Assembly (NCBI GenBank): GCA_011391215.1
Contig: JAABQX010000091.1
Coordinates: 1 to 56,245, forward strand
Direction of reading: 5' to 3'
DNA from: Rhodocyclaceae bacterium
Lineage (GTDB): Bacteria > Pseudomonadota > Gammaproteobacteria > Burkholderiales > Rhodocyclaceae
DNA: 56,245 nucleotides
Each line of letters starts with the position of its first letter. Within the stretch, counting starts at the first letter, position 1. Shown here in pieces: positions 45,557 to 55,132 of the stretch. The notes beneath the pieces are model-generated. The model was not told the origin of the DNA. It saw only the letters and a list, made by a program, of their open reading frames with translations, and ran no database searches. A program made the translations under genes and the position numbers.

Positions 45557-46090
45557 TTAAACCAAACGACCATTTCTAACACGAAACCCGCTGGTCGACA
45601 GCGCACCCAGCCCCTGCCCGCCATGGGCGTGGCAGATCGCGCAGGCGAGGGCGTCTGCGGCATCGGCCGAAGGCGCACCGGGCAGTTGCAGGAGGCGCGT
45701 GACCATGTGGCCAACTTGCTCTTTCGCCGCCTTGCCGTGGCCGACGACGGCCTGCTTGATTTGCAAGGCGGTGTATTCGGCAACCGGCAGGTTCGCAAGT
45801 ACTAGTGCAGAGATTGCCGCGCCGCGCGCCTGGCCGAGCAGAAGAGTGGATTGCGGATTGACGTTGACGAAGACCTTTTCAATCGCTGCCTCGTTGGGTT
45901 GGTACATGGCGATGACTTCAGCGATGCCGTCGAGCAGGGTCTTGAGGCGCAGCGGCAGACTCTCCTTGTCGTTGCTCCTGATGCAGCCGCTCGTCACATA
46001 GGCGAGTTTCTGGCCGGTTTTGTCGATGATGCCAAAACCGGTAATCCTGAGGCCGGGGTCGATGCCGAGAATGCGTAAGTATGTACTCAT
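45557..46090 (-). CDS. ruvC: RuvC, Holliday junction resolvase
   Basis: A 177-residue endonuclease. Catalytic acidic residues are seen in [16 protein letters not shown] and the C-terminal SADAADALA. It heads the ruvC-ruvA-...-queC run. Confidence 0.95.
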   Translation of the reverse strand: MSTYLRILGIDPGLRITGFGIIDKTGQKLAYVTSGCIRSNDKESLPLRLKTLLDGIAEVIAMYQPNEAAIEKVFVNVNPQSTLLLGQARGAAISALVLANLPVAEYTALQIKQAVVGHGKAAKEQVGHMVTRLLQLPGAPSADAADALACAICHAHGGQGLGALSTSGFRVRNGRLV

Positions 46091-46264
46091 GAGAGGCGAA
46101 ACAATACACGTACGGGATGATTGACGCCATGGCAGTCCCCAGCGTGAGGCGCTTTAGAGCCGCTTGCATGGCAGCGGGAAAACCCACTACTATCACCAAA
46201 GTATGCTGTGGAGGGTGCCGTGGCACCGGATGAGTCGAGCGGCTTCAATTATTGGGGGATCGTC
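46091..46264. promoter_or_regulatory. Divergent promoter region ruvC / chemoreceptor
   Basis: 174 bp between divergent genes must contain promoters for the long minus-strand ruv-tol-que unit and for the plus-strand chemoreceptor. No LexA box or other operator was recognised. Confidence 0.4.
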
Positions 46265-47893
46265 ATGTTCAAGCAAATGAAGCTCAAGACACGCTTCTAC
46301 TTTCTGATTGGGTTTGCAGCTCTCATGCTGGTCTGGGTCGGGGTGACCGGCCTCACCGGCTTGGCCACCTCCAATAGGGCGATCGGCGTCATCTACAACG
46401 ACCATCTGCTGGCGATCAATCGTCTCAACGAGATCCGCAACAACCAGATGCAGTTGAATATCACGCTCGGCACGGCCCGCATGGAAATCGATCCTTTCGA
46501 GATCGTCGCCCATACCGACAAGACAAATGGCATGATTTTCCGCATCGATACCTTGCTCAAGGAATATGAGGGACGCACGCTCACCACGGAGGAGCGCCAA
46601 TTGCTTGATGCCTTTGTCGCCGCCCGCATTCATTTCGGGCGCAGTGGCGTGATGCCGATGATCGACTTGCTGCAGAAGGAAAAATTCGCGGAAGCCGATA
46701 CTTTGCGCAAGGAGGTGCTGGAGCCCGCCTATATGAAAGCTTCTGCGTCGATCGATGCGCTCATCAGATATCAGGTAGACCATGCCAGAGAACAGTATGA
46801 AGCCGCCAGTGCCTCTGCTGATCGCGTTCGCGTGATTGCAATCAGCAGCATCGCGATGGCCCTTTTTCTGTCGATCATCGCCGGCTTGCTCATCATGCGC
46901 GCCATCAATGAGAGCGTGGCGAACCTGGTCCAGGCTGCATCCGGACTGGCTGCGGGAGATCTGACAGTACGTGTCAATGTTCAGGGTGGCTGCGAACTGA
47001 GCCAGGTAGGCCATGCTTTCAACCAGATGGCCGGCGATTTTTCGGCGATTCTGGGCCAGGTGCAGCAGGCTTCATCGCAGGTGGTGGATACATCCGCCAA
47101 TATATCGGAGACGACCAAACTGGTTGTCCATGCCTCACACGATCAGGCAGGGCAGGCGGCGGAAGCCAGCGCTTCGGCCGAGAGCCTCAACAGTGCCATC
47201 AATGCCCTTGTCGCCCGCAGTGAAAAAACAGCAGCGGCAGCGGAAGAGACCAGCGACCATGCCATCGACGGACAGCATGTCGTCAATCGTGCTGTAGAAG
47301 GCATTCGCAACATTGCGGCCACCTTCAACGAGTCCGCACGCCGGGTGGAGGCGTTGGGAGAGCGTTCTGATCAGATTGGACAAATTGTGGCGGTGATCAA
47401 GGACATTGCCGACCAGACCAACCTGTTGGCCTTGAATGCCGCCATTGAGGCAGCGCGCGCAGGCGAGCAGGGACGCGGTTTTGCCGTCGTCGCCGACGAG
47501 GTACGCAAACTGGCAGAACGCACCACCAAGGCTACTACGGAAATATCAACCATGATTTCCTCGATCCAGAGTGAAACGCGCGAGGCGGTCGACAACATGG
47601 TATCCGGCAATCAGCAGGTGGACACCGGCCTGCGCCTGGCTGAGCAGGCCGGCAATTCCTTGCAGCGCATCAACGAAAGCATCCGCGACGTGGCGGCGAT
47701 GATTCGCGAGACGGCCGCAGCAACGCATGAGCAAGCAGCCACCAGCCGCGCCATTTCCGGTCGCATCGACGGCATTGCCCAGACCGCACAGGAAAACCAG
47801 ACCTCGGTGCAGCGCACCACAGACTCGGTGCATGGCCTCACCGAACTATCAGGGCAACTCAAACAACTTGTCTCACGCTTTAGACTGGTTTGA
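46265..47893 (+). CDS. Methyl-accepting chemotaxis protein
   Basis: A 542-residue transmembrane chemoreceptor. Helices at about 10-32 and 190-212 flank a four-helix-bundle periplasmic sensor of the Tar/MCP type. A HAMP domain (about 212-265) and the signalling domain follow, with the hairpin tip [40 protein letters not shown] split across about residues 380-420. There is no C-terminal CheR-binding pentapeptide; it ends SRFRLV. I use the ATG at 46265, which has GGGGGAT at good spacing. Confidence 0.94.
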   Translation: MFKQMKLKTRFYFLIGFAALMLVWVGVTGLTGLATSNRAIGVIYNDHLLAINRLNEIRNNQMQLNITLGTARMEIDPFEIVAHTDKTNGMIFRIDTLLKEYEGRTLTTEERQLLDAFVAARIHFGRSGVMPMIDLLQKEKFAEADTLRKEVLEPAYMKASASIDALIRYQVDHAREQYEAASASADRVRVIAISSIAMALFLSIIAGLLIMRAINESVANLVQAASGLAAGDLTVRVNVQGGCELSQVGHAFNQMAGDFSAILGQVQQASSQVVDTSANISETTKLVVHASHDQAGQAAEASASAESLNSAINALVARSEKTAAAAEETSDHAIDGQHVVNRAVEGIRNIAATFNESARRVEALGERSDQIGQIVAVIKDIADQTNLLALNAAIEAARAGEQGRGFAVVADEVRKLAERTTKATTEISTMISSIQSETREAVDNMVSGNQQVDTGLRLAEQAGNSLQRINESIRDVAAMIRETAAATHEQAATSRAISGRIDGIAQTAQENQTSVQRTTDSVHGLTELSGQLKQLVSRFRLV

Positions 47894-47900
47894 ACGAAAA

Positions 47901-48749
47901 TCAACGCCGTGAAAGTGATACGCCCCACATGGCCAGCGCCATGCCGGCGAGGGCGACGCCCGTGAGTGTTTCGCCGAACAGCAGCCAAGCCAGCAGTGCC
48001 GTGGTCGGCGGGGTGAGGTAGAACAGGCTGGCGACATTCACGGCACTACTGTGCCGGATCAGCCAGTTGAGCAGCGAGATCGCACCGATCGACAGCACCA
48101 GCACCAGCCAGCCAAGGGCGAAGATGAACTCACCTGTCCAGTCGATGCGGAAATCGTCGCAAGCGAAAACGATCACGCCGGTGACGAGAGCGGTGGGCAG
48201 GAATTGCGCGACCGAGCCAGAGCGCCAGTTAAAATTCGAGCAGAAACGCTTCTGGTAGAGCGTGCCGGCGGTGATGCCGACGAGAGCCGCCAGTGCCGGC
48301 CAGAAGGCGTCGAGCGCAAAATCCGCCCCGAGCTTGTTCCAGACAACGAGCGTGACGCCGCCAAAGCCGAGCAGCAGCCCCACCCATTGACGCGGCAAGA
48401 CGGCCTCGCCGAGCAAGCGACCGGCGATGGTGGCGGTGAGCAGTGGTTGCAAGCCGACCACCAAGCTGGTCACTCCTGCCGGCAGTCCCGCACCGATGGC
48501 GACGAAGACGCCGCCAAGATATAGCGCATGCACCAGCAAGCCGCTGATGCCGATGTGCAACCACATCCGTCCGTCACGTGGCCAAGGGGCGCGCAGGAGC
48601 AGGGCGAGACCGGCCATCAGCGTGATGACCAGCAGGTAGCGGACGAACAGGAAAGCCAGCGGAGCCGCGTAGGGCAGGCCGAGCTTGGCGCCGAGAAAAC
48701 CCGTGCTCCAGAGCAGGACGAAGAGAAACGGAGCGAACCTTGCCAGCAT
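47901..48749 (-). CDS. EamA/DMT family transporter
   Basis: A 282-residue permease with ten helices made of two EamA repeats. The exported metabolite is unknown. It ends 8 bases from the convergent chemoreceptor gene. Its start is followed upstream by a dispersed repeat copy and then yebC. Confidence 0.88.
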   Translation of the reverse strand: MLARFAPFLFVLLWSTGFLGAKLGLPYAAPLAFLFVRYLLVITLMAGLALLLRAPWPRDGRMWLHIGISGLLVHALYLGGVFVAIGAGLPAGVTSLVVGLQPLLTATIAGRLLGEAVLPRQWVGLLLGFGGVTLVVWNKLGADFALDAFWPALAALVGITAGTLYQKRFCSNFNWRSGSVAQFLPTALVTGVIVFACDDFRIDWTGEFIFALGWLVLVLSIGAISLLNWLIRHSSAVNVASLFYLTPPTTALLAWLLFGETLTGVALAGMALAMWGVSLSRR

Positions 48750-48752
48750 GAG

Positions 48753-48775
48753 AAAGTCGGTGCTGGCGGGACGGC
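48753..48775 (-). repeat. Dispersed 24-bp repeat, copy 12 (EamA-yebC gap)
   Basis: One substitution (GCGCTGG to GTGCTGG on the plus strand). It occupies almost the whole 28-bp gap between the yebC stop and the EamA start. Confidence 0.9.
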
Positions 48776-48777
48776 GC

Positions 48778-49503
48778 TTACTCGTCCATCACTGCCGTGG
48801 TGTAGACCTCTTGCACGTCGTCCAGCCCATCCAGCACGTCGAGCAGTTTCTGCATCTTGAGGGCATCTTCACCAGCGAGTTCAGTTTCGCCGCCGGGTTT
48901 CATGGTGACCTCGCCAAACTCGGGCTTGAAGCCAGCCGTTTCGAGTGCTTCCTTGACAGCGAGAAAGTCGCCGGGGCCGGTGATGACTTCGATGGAACCG
49001 TCGTCATTGCCCGCCACATCCTCGGCGCCGGCCTCGATAGCGGCATCCATCAGCGCTGCCTCGTCGGTGCCGGGCGCGAAGATCATCTGACCGCAATGCT
49101 TGAACTGGAAGGCCACGCAGCCGTCGGTGCCCATGTTGCCGCCGTACTTGTTGAAGGCATGGCGGACTTCAGCGACGGTGCGTACCTTGTTGTCAGTGAG
49201 GCAATCGACCATCACGGCGGCGCCGCCGATGCCATAACCCTCGTAGCGAATTTCCTCGTAGCTCACGCCCTCGAGTTCGCCGGTACCCTTCTTGATGGCG
49301 TTCTCGATCTTGTCCTTGGGCATATTGACCGCCTTGGCCTTGTCGACCGCCATGCGCAGGCGCGGGTTGAAAGCGGGATCGCCCCCGCCCATTTTGGCGG
49401 CGACGGTCATTTCCTTGGCAATTTTTGAGAAAGCTGCGCCGCGTTTTTCGTCCTGGCGACCTTTACGGTGCTGGATATTCGCCCATTTGCTGTGTCCGGC
49501 CAT
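48778..49503 (-). CDS. yebC: YebC/PmpR family transcriptional regulator
   Basis: A 241-residue YebC protein. The start at 49503 gives [21 protein letters not shown], the invariant N-terminus; the frame upstream is non-conserved. [18 protein letters not shown] and the acidic C-terminus are typical. Family members regulate transcription or help ribosomes at polyproline stretches. yebC usually neighbours ruvC; here a chemoreceptor and an EamA gene lie between them. Confidence 0.95.
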   Translation of the reverse strand: MAGHSKWANIQHRKGRQDEKRGAAFSKIAKEMTVAAKMGGGDPAFNPRLRMAVDKAKAVNMPKDKIENAIKKGTGELEGVSYEEIRYEGYGIGGAAVMVDCLTDNKVRTVAEVRHAFNKYGGNMGTDGCVAFQFKHCGQMIFAPGTDEAALMDAAIEAGAEDVAGNDDGSIEVITGPGDFLAVKEALETAGFKPEFGEVTMKPGGETELAGEDALKMQKLLDVLDGLDDVQEVYTTAVMDE

Positions 49504-49588
49504 GATCGTTCCGTTCGAAAGTGTAAAAGCTACGGCCGGGAAAACCCGGCCGCGTGGGGGAATGCATTTTACGGCAGAAGGCCGTGCT

Positions 49589-50971
49589 TCAATCGCTTCT
49601 GGGCAGGTGGATTTCACTTCTGGGCGGGCGGATATCGACGATCTCGGTGATCGGCAGGGTATTGATGTCGCGCAGTTTTTCCATGCGCGTGCCTTCCTGC
49701 TCAAGCAGTGTCCCGACTTGCGAGAAGCTGGAGGCGACGAATACCTCGCGCCCTTCCGGCCCGCGCCGGCGCACGCCGTAGGTGAGCCGGGTGCGCTCCT
49801 CGGCCGGCAGCTTGCCGATCAGGCTCTTGGTCACCCAGACACTGCCGTGGCGCGCAAAGTCGGACACGCGGGCGGCCTGATTGATCGTGTCGCCGAGTAC
49901 GACGAATTCGACGCTGGTGGCGGTCTGGAAGGTGCCCAGCCACTCCTGGCCCTCGGTGATGCCGGTGTTGAGGAATAGTTCGTTGAACCACTGTTTGCGG
50001 ATCTGCCAGGCCTTCGACAGATGCTGGATCTCCTGGCGAATTTCCAGTGCGCAGGCGAGGGCGTTGGCCAGGTAGTTGCTATCGGGCTGCGGGAAGAAAT
50101 AATAGACCATGCCGTCGCCGACATGCTTGCCATAGGTGGCGCGATACTTTCGGAAGGTAGGCGCAAGCGCCGTCCAGATCGCGTTGATGAGTTCGAAGTA
50201 TTCCTCCGGCGGTAGCTCGGAGCAGATTTTCACTGAGCTTTGCAGGTCGGCAACCAGCACGGAAAGGTCGGTCAGTACCGGCAGCCGCTTGCGGAGCAGC
50301 CCACGAATGACCTCGTCACGGCGCGCCAGCAGGCTGAGCATTTCATTGGCCTGCGATACCTCGGGGACCAGGACGATGAAGATGCCCTCGCGAAAGAAGG
50401 AGGCAAAAACTGTGTGGTAACGATCCTTGTCTTTGCTGTTGCGATCTGGCAGCAGTAGGGTCGACTGAATGATTGGTTGCAGCGGCTCGGGTTCGGTTTC
50501 AAAGTAGGCCGATTGCAGACGGGCATAGGTCACTGGATCGAGGCCGCGGCACAGATTGCCGAAGCTATCGGGCGTCAGGCGTGACTTGGCGATGCCGACA
50601 TGAAAGTTGAGCAGGCTACCCCACTCGTTGCGCCCAACGGGCAGCAGACGGAACAGATTACGGGCATCACTGGTCTGGGGAAGTTCGAGGTGGCCGCCAA
50701 AGAGCGCTTGCTGAGCTGCGGCGTTGATCCACACCAGCTCGAAGTTCTGGTTGAGCATGTAGGCCGGATGCTCGATATCGTCCAGCGACAGATGCATCGA
50801 GGGATGGACAGTCGCGGCGTGCGGCGGGGATGCCGTGGCAGCAGGCGCTGCGGGGGACGCGGGGTAATTGCCGCCGAGGCGGTCGACGATCTGGCTCATG
50901 CTGAGACCTTCCTGTTTCAGGCGGCGCACTTCCTCGATGCTTGGCGATGTCTTTCCAGAAAGCGGCGTCAT
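49589..50971 (-). CDS. Class III adenylate/guanylate cyclase with N-terminal HTH-like and PAS-like region
   Basis: A 460-residue soluble protein. Residues 10-35 ([24 protein letters not shown]) look like a helix-turn-helix. A PAS-like region (about 65-210, [20 protein letters not shown]) follows, then a class III cyclase domain (about 232-440). Metal Asp candidates are D242 in VADLQSS and D286 in GDGMVYYF; the transition-state residues lie in [13 protein letters not shown] (N364, R368). The first motif lacks the usual GFT, so activity is likely but not certain. Divergent from the YjgR-type ATPase. Confidence 0.82.
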   Translation of the reverse strand: MTPLSGKTSPSIEEVRRLKQEGLSMSQIVDRLGGNYPASPAAPAATASPPHAATVHPSMHLSLDDIEHPAYMLNQNFELVWINAAAQQALFGGHLELPQTSDARNLFRLLPVGRNEWGSLLNFHVGIAKSRLTPDSFGNLCRGLDPVTYARLQSAYFETEPEPLQPIIQSTLLLPDRNSKDKDRYHTVFASFFREGIFIVLVPEVSQANEMLSLLARRDEVIRGLLRKRLPVLTDLSVLVADLQSSVKICSELPPEEYFELINAIWTALAPTFRKYRATYGKHVGDGMVYYFFPQPDSNYLANALACALEIRQEIQHLSKAWQIRKQWFNELFLNTGITEGQEWLGTFQTATSVEFVVLGDTINQAARVSDFARHGSVWVTKSLIGKLPAEERTRLTYGVRRRGPEGREVFVASSFSQVGTLLEQEGTRMEKLRDINTLPITEIVDIRPPRSEIHLPRSD

Positions 50972-51118
50972 GTCGTAAATAGGCTTGTCATGGGAGAATG
51001 CGGTTACCGGCTTTTGCGGCAGTCAGCACATATTACGGAAATTAAAGCCTAGAGTTAAAGTCTTTTTTTAGTTTATTTCGGCAACTTGTTGTTTTATTAC
51101 AAAACAGGGGAGAGTGAA

Positions 51119-52681
51119 GTGTCGGTTGCACCACTAAATATTGCACGCCATGAGGGTACGGATCTATTTCTCCTGCCCGCCCTCGCCAACCGCCACGGCC
51201 TGATCACCGGCGCCACCGGCACCGGCAAGACCGTTACCCTGCAACGCCTCGCCGAGCAATTTTCGGCGATCGGCGTGCCTGTCTTCATGGCCGATGTGAA
51301 AGGCGATTTGTCCGGCGTTGGTGCGGCGGGTACGGCCTCCGACAAATTGCAGAAGCGCCTCGACAGCCTCGGCGTCACCGATTGGCAGCCCAAAGCCAAT
51401 CCGGTGGTGTTCTGGGATGTACTCGGTGCGTCCGGCCATCCGGTGCGGGCGACGATTTCCGACATGGGGCCGCTGCTGTTGGCACGTCTGCTGGGGCTGA
51501 ATGAGACACAAGAGGGCGTGCTACAGATCGTCTTCCGTGTTGCCGACGACAATGGCCTGCTGCTGCTCGACCTAAAGGACCTGCGCACCATGGCGCAGCA
51601 CGTCGGCGACAACGCCGGCGACTTCAAGACGCAATACGGCAACATCTCGGCGGCTTCGATCGGTGCTATCCAGCGCGGTCTGCTGACGCTCGAGGAGCAG
51701 GGTGGCGACAAGTTCTTCGGCGAGCCGATGCTCGACATTACCGACCTGATGCAAACGGCCGATGGCGGGCGCGGCGTGGTGAATATCCTTGCCGCCGACC
51801 AGTTGATGAATTCGCCCAAACTCTACGCCACCTTCCTGCTCTGGCTGCTGGCCGAGCTGTTCGAGCAGTTGCCCGAGGCCGGCGATCTGGAAAAGCCGAA
51901 GCTGGTGTTCTTCTTCGATGAGGCGCACCTGTTGTTCAGTGATGCACCGGCGGCGCTGGTCGACAAGGTCGAGCAGGTGGTGCGCCTGATCCGCTCCAAA
52001 GGCGTTGGCGTCTATTTCGTCACGCAGAACCCGCTTGACGTGCCCGACAAGGTGCTCGGTCAGCTCGGCAACCGCGTACAGCACGCCCTGCGCGCCTTCA
52101 CGCCGCGCGACCAGAAAGCCGTCAAGGCGGCGGCCGAGACGATGCGTGCCAACCCGGGCTTCGATGCCGCTGCGGCGATTACCGAACTCGGCGTCGGCGA
52201 GGCGCTGGTGTCATTTCTCGATGAAAAAGGCCGGCCGAATGTCGTCGAACGCGCCTTCGTACTGCCACCGGCCTCGCGCCTCGGGCCGCTCACGCCCCCC
52301 GAGCGGCAGGCGGCGATCCAGTCTTCCGTGCTGTTCGGCCATTATGAAAAGACGGTCGATCGCGAATCAGCCTACGAAAAATTGAACGCGCGTGTCGCTC
52401 AGGCAACCCCGGTACCCACAAAAGTCGGCACTGGCGGGACGGCAACACCGGCGAATGCGGGCGGGACATCACCCGCAGCCGGTCAGGAAGAAGGGGGGAG
52501 CGGGCTGGGCGGGATGTTCGGCGATATCCTCTTCGGTCGCACCGGCCCGCGCGGCGGGCAGACCGACGGCCTGGCGCAGTCGATGGCGAAAACTGTGGTA
52601 CGCACGATCGGCTCGCAGGTTGGCCGCGAGATCGTGCGCGGTGTGTTGGGCTCGATCCTCGGTGGTGCCAAGCGGCGCTGA
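51119..52681 (+). CDS. YjgR/DUF853 family HerA-like ATPase
   Basis: About 520 residues. Walker [15 protein letters not shown], the DVKGDLSG segment, Walker [10 protein letters not shown] and [20 protein letters not shown] are characteristic of the DUF853 branch of HerA/FtsK-type ATPases. I choose the GTG at 51119, which has AGGGGAGAG at good spacing, over an upstream TTG. A low-complexity linker at about 430-470 carries a dispersed repeat copy (KVGTGGTA from K435). The C-terminal tail is Gly/Arg rich. The cellular role of this family is unclear. Confidence 0.9.
   Translation: MSVAPLNIARHEGTDLFLLPALANRHGLITGATGTGKTVTLQRLAEQFSAIGVPVFMADVKGDLSGVGAAGTASDKLQKRLDSLGVTDWQPKANPVVFWDVLGASGHPVRATISDMGPLLLARLLGLNETQEGVLQIVFRVADDNGLLLLDLKDLRTMAQHVGDNAGDFKTQYGNISAASIGAIQRGLLTLEEQGGDKFFGEPMLDITDLMQTADGGRGVVNILAADQLMNSPKLYATFLLWLLAELFEQLPEAGDLEKPKLVFFFDEAHLLFSDAPAALVDKVEQVVRLIRSKGVGVYFVTQNPLDVPDKVLGQLGNRVQHALRAFTPRDQKAVKAAAETMRANPGFDAAAAITELGVGEALVSFLDEKGRPNVVERAFVLPPASRLGPLTPPERQAAIQSSVLFGHYEKTVDRESAYEKLNARVAQATPVPTKVGTGGTATPANAGGTSPAAGQEEGGSGLGGMFGDILFGRTGPRGGQTDGLAQSMAKTVVRTIGSQVGREIVRGVLGSILGGAKRR
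52420..52443 (-). repeat. Dispersed 24-bp repeat, copy 13 (yjgR-type ATPase)
   Basis: One substitution; read as KVGTGGTA in the linker of the ATPase. Confidence 0.9.
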
Positions 52682-52687
52682 GCGTAT

Positions 52688-53578
52688 ATGAGATTTGGCG
52701 GCAGCCATGGCGCCGGCATCGCACTGGCCATCCTCGCTGCCTTTGGTTTCTCGTTCAAGGCCATCCTCGTCAAGCTGGCCTACCCGTATGGCGTCGATGC
52801 CATCACCCTGCTGGCACTGCGTATGGCCTTTGCGCTGCCGGTATTCCTCTGGGTAGGTTTCGCTGCTTCACATGGGGCGCCCAAGCTGTCGGCGCGCGAT
52901 TGGCTGGGGGTGGTCACAATGGGCCTGGCCGGTTACTACGGCGCCAGCGTGTTCGACTTTCTCGGCCTGCAATACATCTCAGCCGGCCTTGAGCGACTCA
53001 TCCTGTTCACCTATCCGACGCTGACGCTGCTCTTCGGCATGGCGCTCACCCGGCGGCTGGCCCGCCGGCGCGAAGTGGCCGCACTGGCGCTGTGTTATAT
53101 AGGCATCGGCGCCGCCTTCTGGCACGACCTCACATTTGCGGCAGACGCGGCGGCGATTTGGCTAGGCAGCGGCCTGGTGTTCGGCTCGGCGCTTTGCTAT
53201 GCGATCTATCTCACCGGCAGCGCGCGCCTCATCGCGCGGCTGGGCACGGCGCGCTTCGCCGCGCTGGCAACGCTGATTTCGACCGCCGCCGTCTTTGGGC
53301 ATTTCCTCGCGGTACAGCCGGTCTCAAAACTTGTGCAGCCCTGGCCGGTGTATGGCTACGCGCTGGCGATGGGCCTGTTTTCCACGGCGCTGCCGGTGTT
53401 CGCACAATCGGCGGCAATCCGCCGGCTGGGTAGCCCCCGCGTCGCACTCGTCAGCATGCTCGGGCCACTCGCCACGATCGGCTTTGCCGGCTGGCTGTTG
53501 GACGAGCCGCTCTCGATGGCGCAATTGCTCGGTGCGGCCTTGGTGATTGCCGGGGTGACTCTGGTCAGCCGGCGTTAG
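52688..53578 (+). CDS. EamA/DMT family transporter
   Basis: A 296-residue ten-helix permease with two EamA domains. It starts 6 bases after the ATPase gene, so it is probably cotranscribed. Its sequence is not close to the EamA protein at 47901, so the two are not a recent duplication. The substrate is unknown. Confidence 0.88.
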   Translation: MRFGGSHGAGIALAILAAFGFSFKAILVKLAYPYGVDAITLLALRMAFALPVFLWVGFAASHGAPKLSARDWLGVVTMGLAGYYGASVFDFLGLQYISAGLERLILFTYPTLTLLFGMALTRRLARRREVAALALCYIGIGAAFWHDLTFAADAAAIWLGSGLVFGSALCYAIYLTGSARLIARLGTARFAALATLISTAAVFGHFLAVQPVSKLVQPWPVYGYALAMGLFSTALPVFAQSAAIRRLGSPRVALVSMLGPLATIGFAGWLLDEPLSMAQLLGAALVIAGVTLVSRR

Positions 53579-53586
53579 TCGAGAGA

Positions 53587-53706
53587 CCTAGTCGGCGCAC
53601 GATTCCCCGCGACAGTGCAGACGAAGTGGCGCTGGTATTTCGCAGTGCGGACGCGGCGCTCTATCGTGCAAAAGAAAATGGTCGAAACCGCTTCGAACTG
53701 GAGTAG
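53587..53706 (+). pseudogene. Remnant of a GGDEF-domain C-terminus
   Basis: Directly after the EamA stop, an open stretch ends in VFRSADAALYRAKENGRNRF, the usual C-terminal helix and strand of diguanylate cyclases, followed by a stop. There is no start codon and no GGDEF core, so this is a decayed fragment about 39 codons long. The sequence from 53707 to 53782 shows nothing recognisable. Confidence 0.6.
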
Positions 53707-53782
53707 CCGTGCTGAAAACCCACCTAACCCCAGCCGAACCCACATTCATCAAGGCAAGGCCATAGGCTAAAGGGAGGCGCTG

Positions 53783-54001
53783 CTAGTCTTCCCCGGTGTC
53801 GACAAGGGTATCCATCGCACTGGCAACGACTTCCATCGTCGTGGTGATTTCCTCAAGATCAGCGACCAACTCACGGCGCTCCTCCGAGTCCTCTGCCGTA
53901 TCGTTGATTTCTTCCTCGATGCATTCGCCGGTAAATTCCAAAGCGTCGGCGATCACTTCCAACTGCTCCAGCGTCAGGGCTACGTTGATGGTTTCACTCA
54001 T
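53783..54001 (-). CDS. Small acidic protein, tandem duplicate copy A, function unknown
   Basis: 72 residues, strongly acidic (TLEQLEVIADALEFTGECIE, then EEEINDTAEDSEE), likely all-helical. The ATG at 54001 has GAGGAAGG upstream. No family is recognised. It overlaps the end of its paralogue at 53994 by 8 bases. Confidence 0.55.
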   Translation of the reverse strand: MSETINVALTLEQLEVIADALEFTGECIEEEINDTAEDSEERRELVADLEEITTTMEVVASAMDTLVDTGED

Positions 54002-54218
54002 GGCGCTGCAACCCTTCCTCGACGCCGACCAAGGCATCCATCTTATGGGCAACGACTTCCATCGTGGCTGTAACCTGTGCAAGATCAGCAATCAACAGTG
54101 TGTGTTGTTTCGAGCCCTCTGCCGTATCAGTGATTTCTTCCTCAATAAACTGGCCCGTGAACTCCAGGGCGTCGGCAATGACCTCAAACTGTTCCAGCGT
54201 CATGGGTACGTTACCCAT
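53994..54218 (-). CDS. Small acidic protein, tandem duplicate copy B, function unknown
   Basis: 74 residues from the ATG at 54218, matching copy A at about 44 of 72 positions by hand count. The codon that aligns with the copy A start is GTA here. The frame stays open back to an ATG at 54473, which would add a membrane helix (LMALAIMLLPFSAFLLVIG) and a 60-residue linker; a membrane-anchored 159-residue protein is therefore a real alternative. Function is unknown. Confidence 0.5.
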   Translation of the reverse strand: MGNVPMTLEQFEVIADALEFTGQFIEEEITDTAEGSKQHTLLIADLAQVTATMEVVAHKMDALVGVEEGLQRHE

Positions 54219-54473
54219 TTCACTTACGGCAATACCCCTTTGTGGGCTGGACCGGAAGTGCTCGGTTTCGGAATTGCTCTGTGGGCAATTGGGGAGACGC
54301 ATTGGATTTATCGTCGGCTGCACTGCGTCAAAGGCCGTTGCCGACATCATCCGATTTGAATTCGGCAGGGATGGTTCTTGTTTGTTAGCCGTCCTTAGCG
54401 CCCGTCTGCCTATCACCAGAAGGAAGGCGCTAAACGGGAGCAGCATAATTGCCAATGCCATTAAGCTGTGCAT

Positions 54474-54675
54474 GTTGGTTCTCTGAAGTTAGTAATCAAT
54501 AAAATGCCCAGCAAGGCATGATCCTGACGGGGCTATACGAAAGGGGGCCGGAGGGTAGCTCTCTTCGAATTCTCGCTCGCATTATAAAACAGTATATTAG
54601 AGAACTCTTAAGTATTACATTTCCTCACAATTGTGCTCCGGTGCGAACTGAGTAGGGTTCGAGCCTGTGCCACCC
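54474..54675. other. AT-rich intergenic stretch
   Basis: No credible gene was found here. The sequence has TATAAAAC and TATATTAG tracts near 54590 and is more AT rich than the rest of the window, suggesting acquired or decaying DNA. It may hold the promoter of the acidic-protein pair. Confidence 0.4.
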
Positions 54676-55089
54676 TCAGATTTTCGAGCAGGTGCCAATT
54701 TCGATTAACGGGGTCTCGCTCCCCTCTTTGCTGATACCACCGGCATTCACATAACCAACCGGGGATATGATCATAAAGTGCAGGTTCTTCCTGTTGAAGA
54801 CGACGCTCTCGACAGAATCGCAGCCAATAAATCCGCTCGGGCGAATAATGCATTCGATGCCGCCCTCTTCCCCAAAATCCTTCCACTCCCACGTCCCGCT
54901 GGACGATGACAGAGTATATTTTTTGTGTGTGACGTCTGGGGTTACTGGTCTCCACTTTTTCGAATTCTTATCGAAAGCAAAACCTGTTGCCTGCTCTGAA
55001 GAGCACAGGTAGGTTTCTGCTGACTCCGGTGCAGCCACCGCGCCGATACTCATTACTGCTGTTAGCAGCGTCAGGATTGTTTTCTTCAT
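54676..55089 (-). CDS. Secreted orphan protein, function unknown
   Basis: 137 residues from the ATG at 55089. A signal peptide (MKKTILTLLTAVMSIGAVAA) precedes a mature domain with four Cys (YLCSSEQ, GIECIIRPSGFIGC, GTCSKI) that may form two disulfides. No family is recognised. Codon use looks less GC biased than in flanking genes, consistent with transfer. An upstream in-frame ATG (55125) would add a non-signal leader and is less likely. Confidence 0.68.
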   Translation of the reverse strand: MKKTILTLLTAVMSIGAVAAPESAETYLCSSEQATGFAFDKNSKKWRPVTPDVTHKKYTLSSSSGTWEWKDFGEEGGIECIIRPSGFIGCDSVESVVFNRKNLHFMIISPVGYVNAGGISKEGSETPLIEIGTCSKI

Positions 55090-55132
55090 TGCTGTCTCCA
55101 GTTGTATTTTTCTTGAAGCCTTCACTCAGCCT

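Noticed and set aside
51310-51340. GVGAAGTA peptide in the YjgR-type ATPase resembling KVGAGGTA
   Set aside because: The DNA differs from the repeat at many positions and the region is a conserved family segment.
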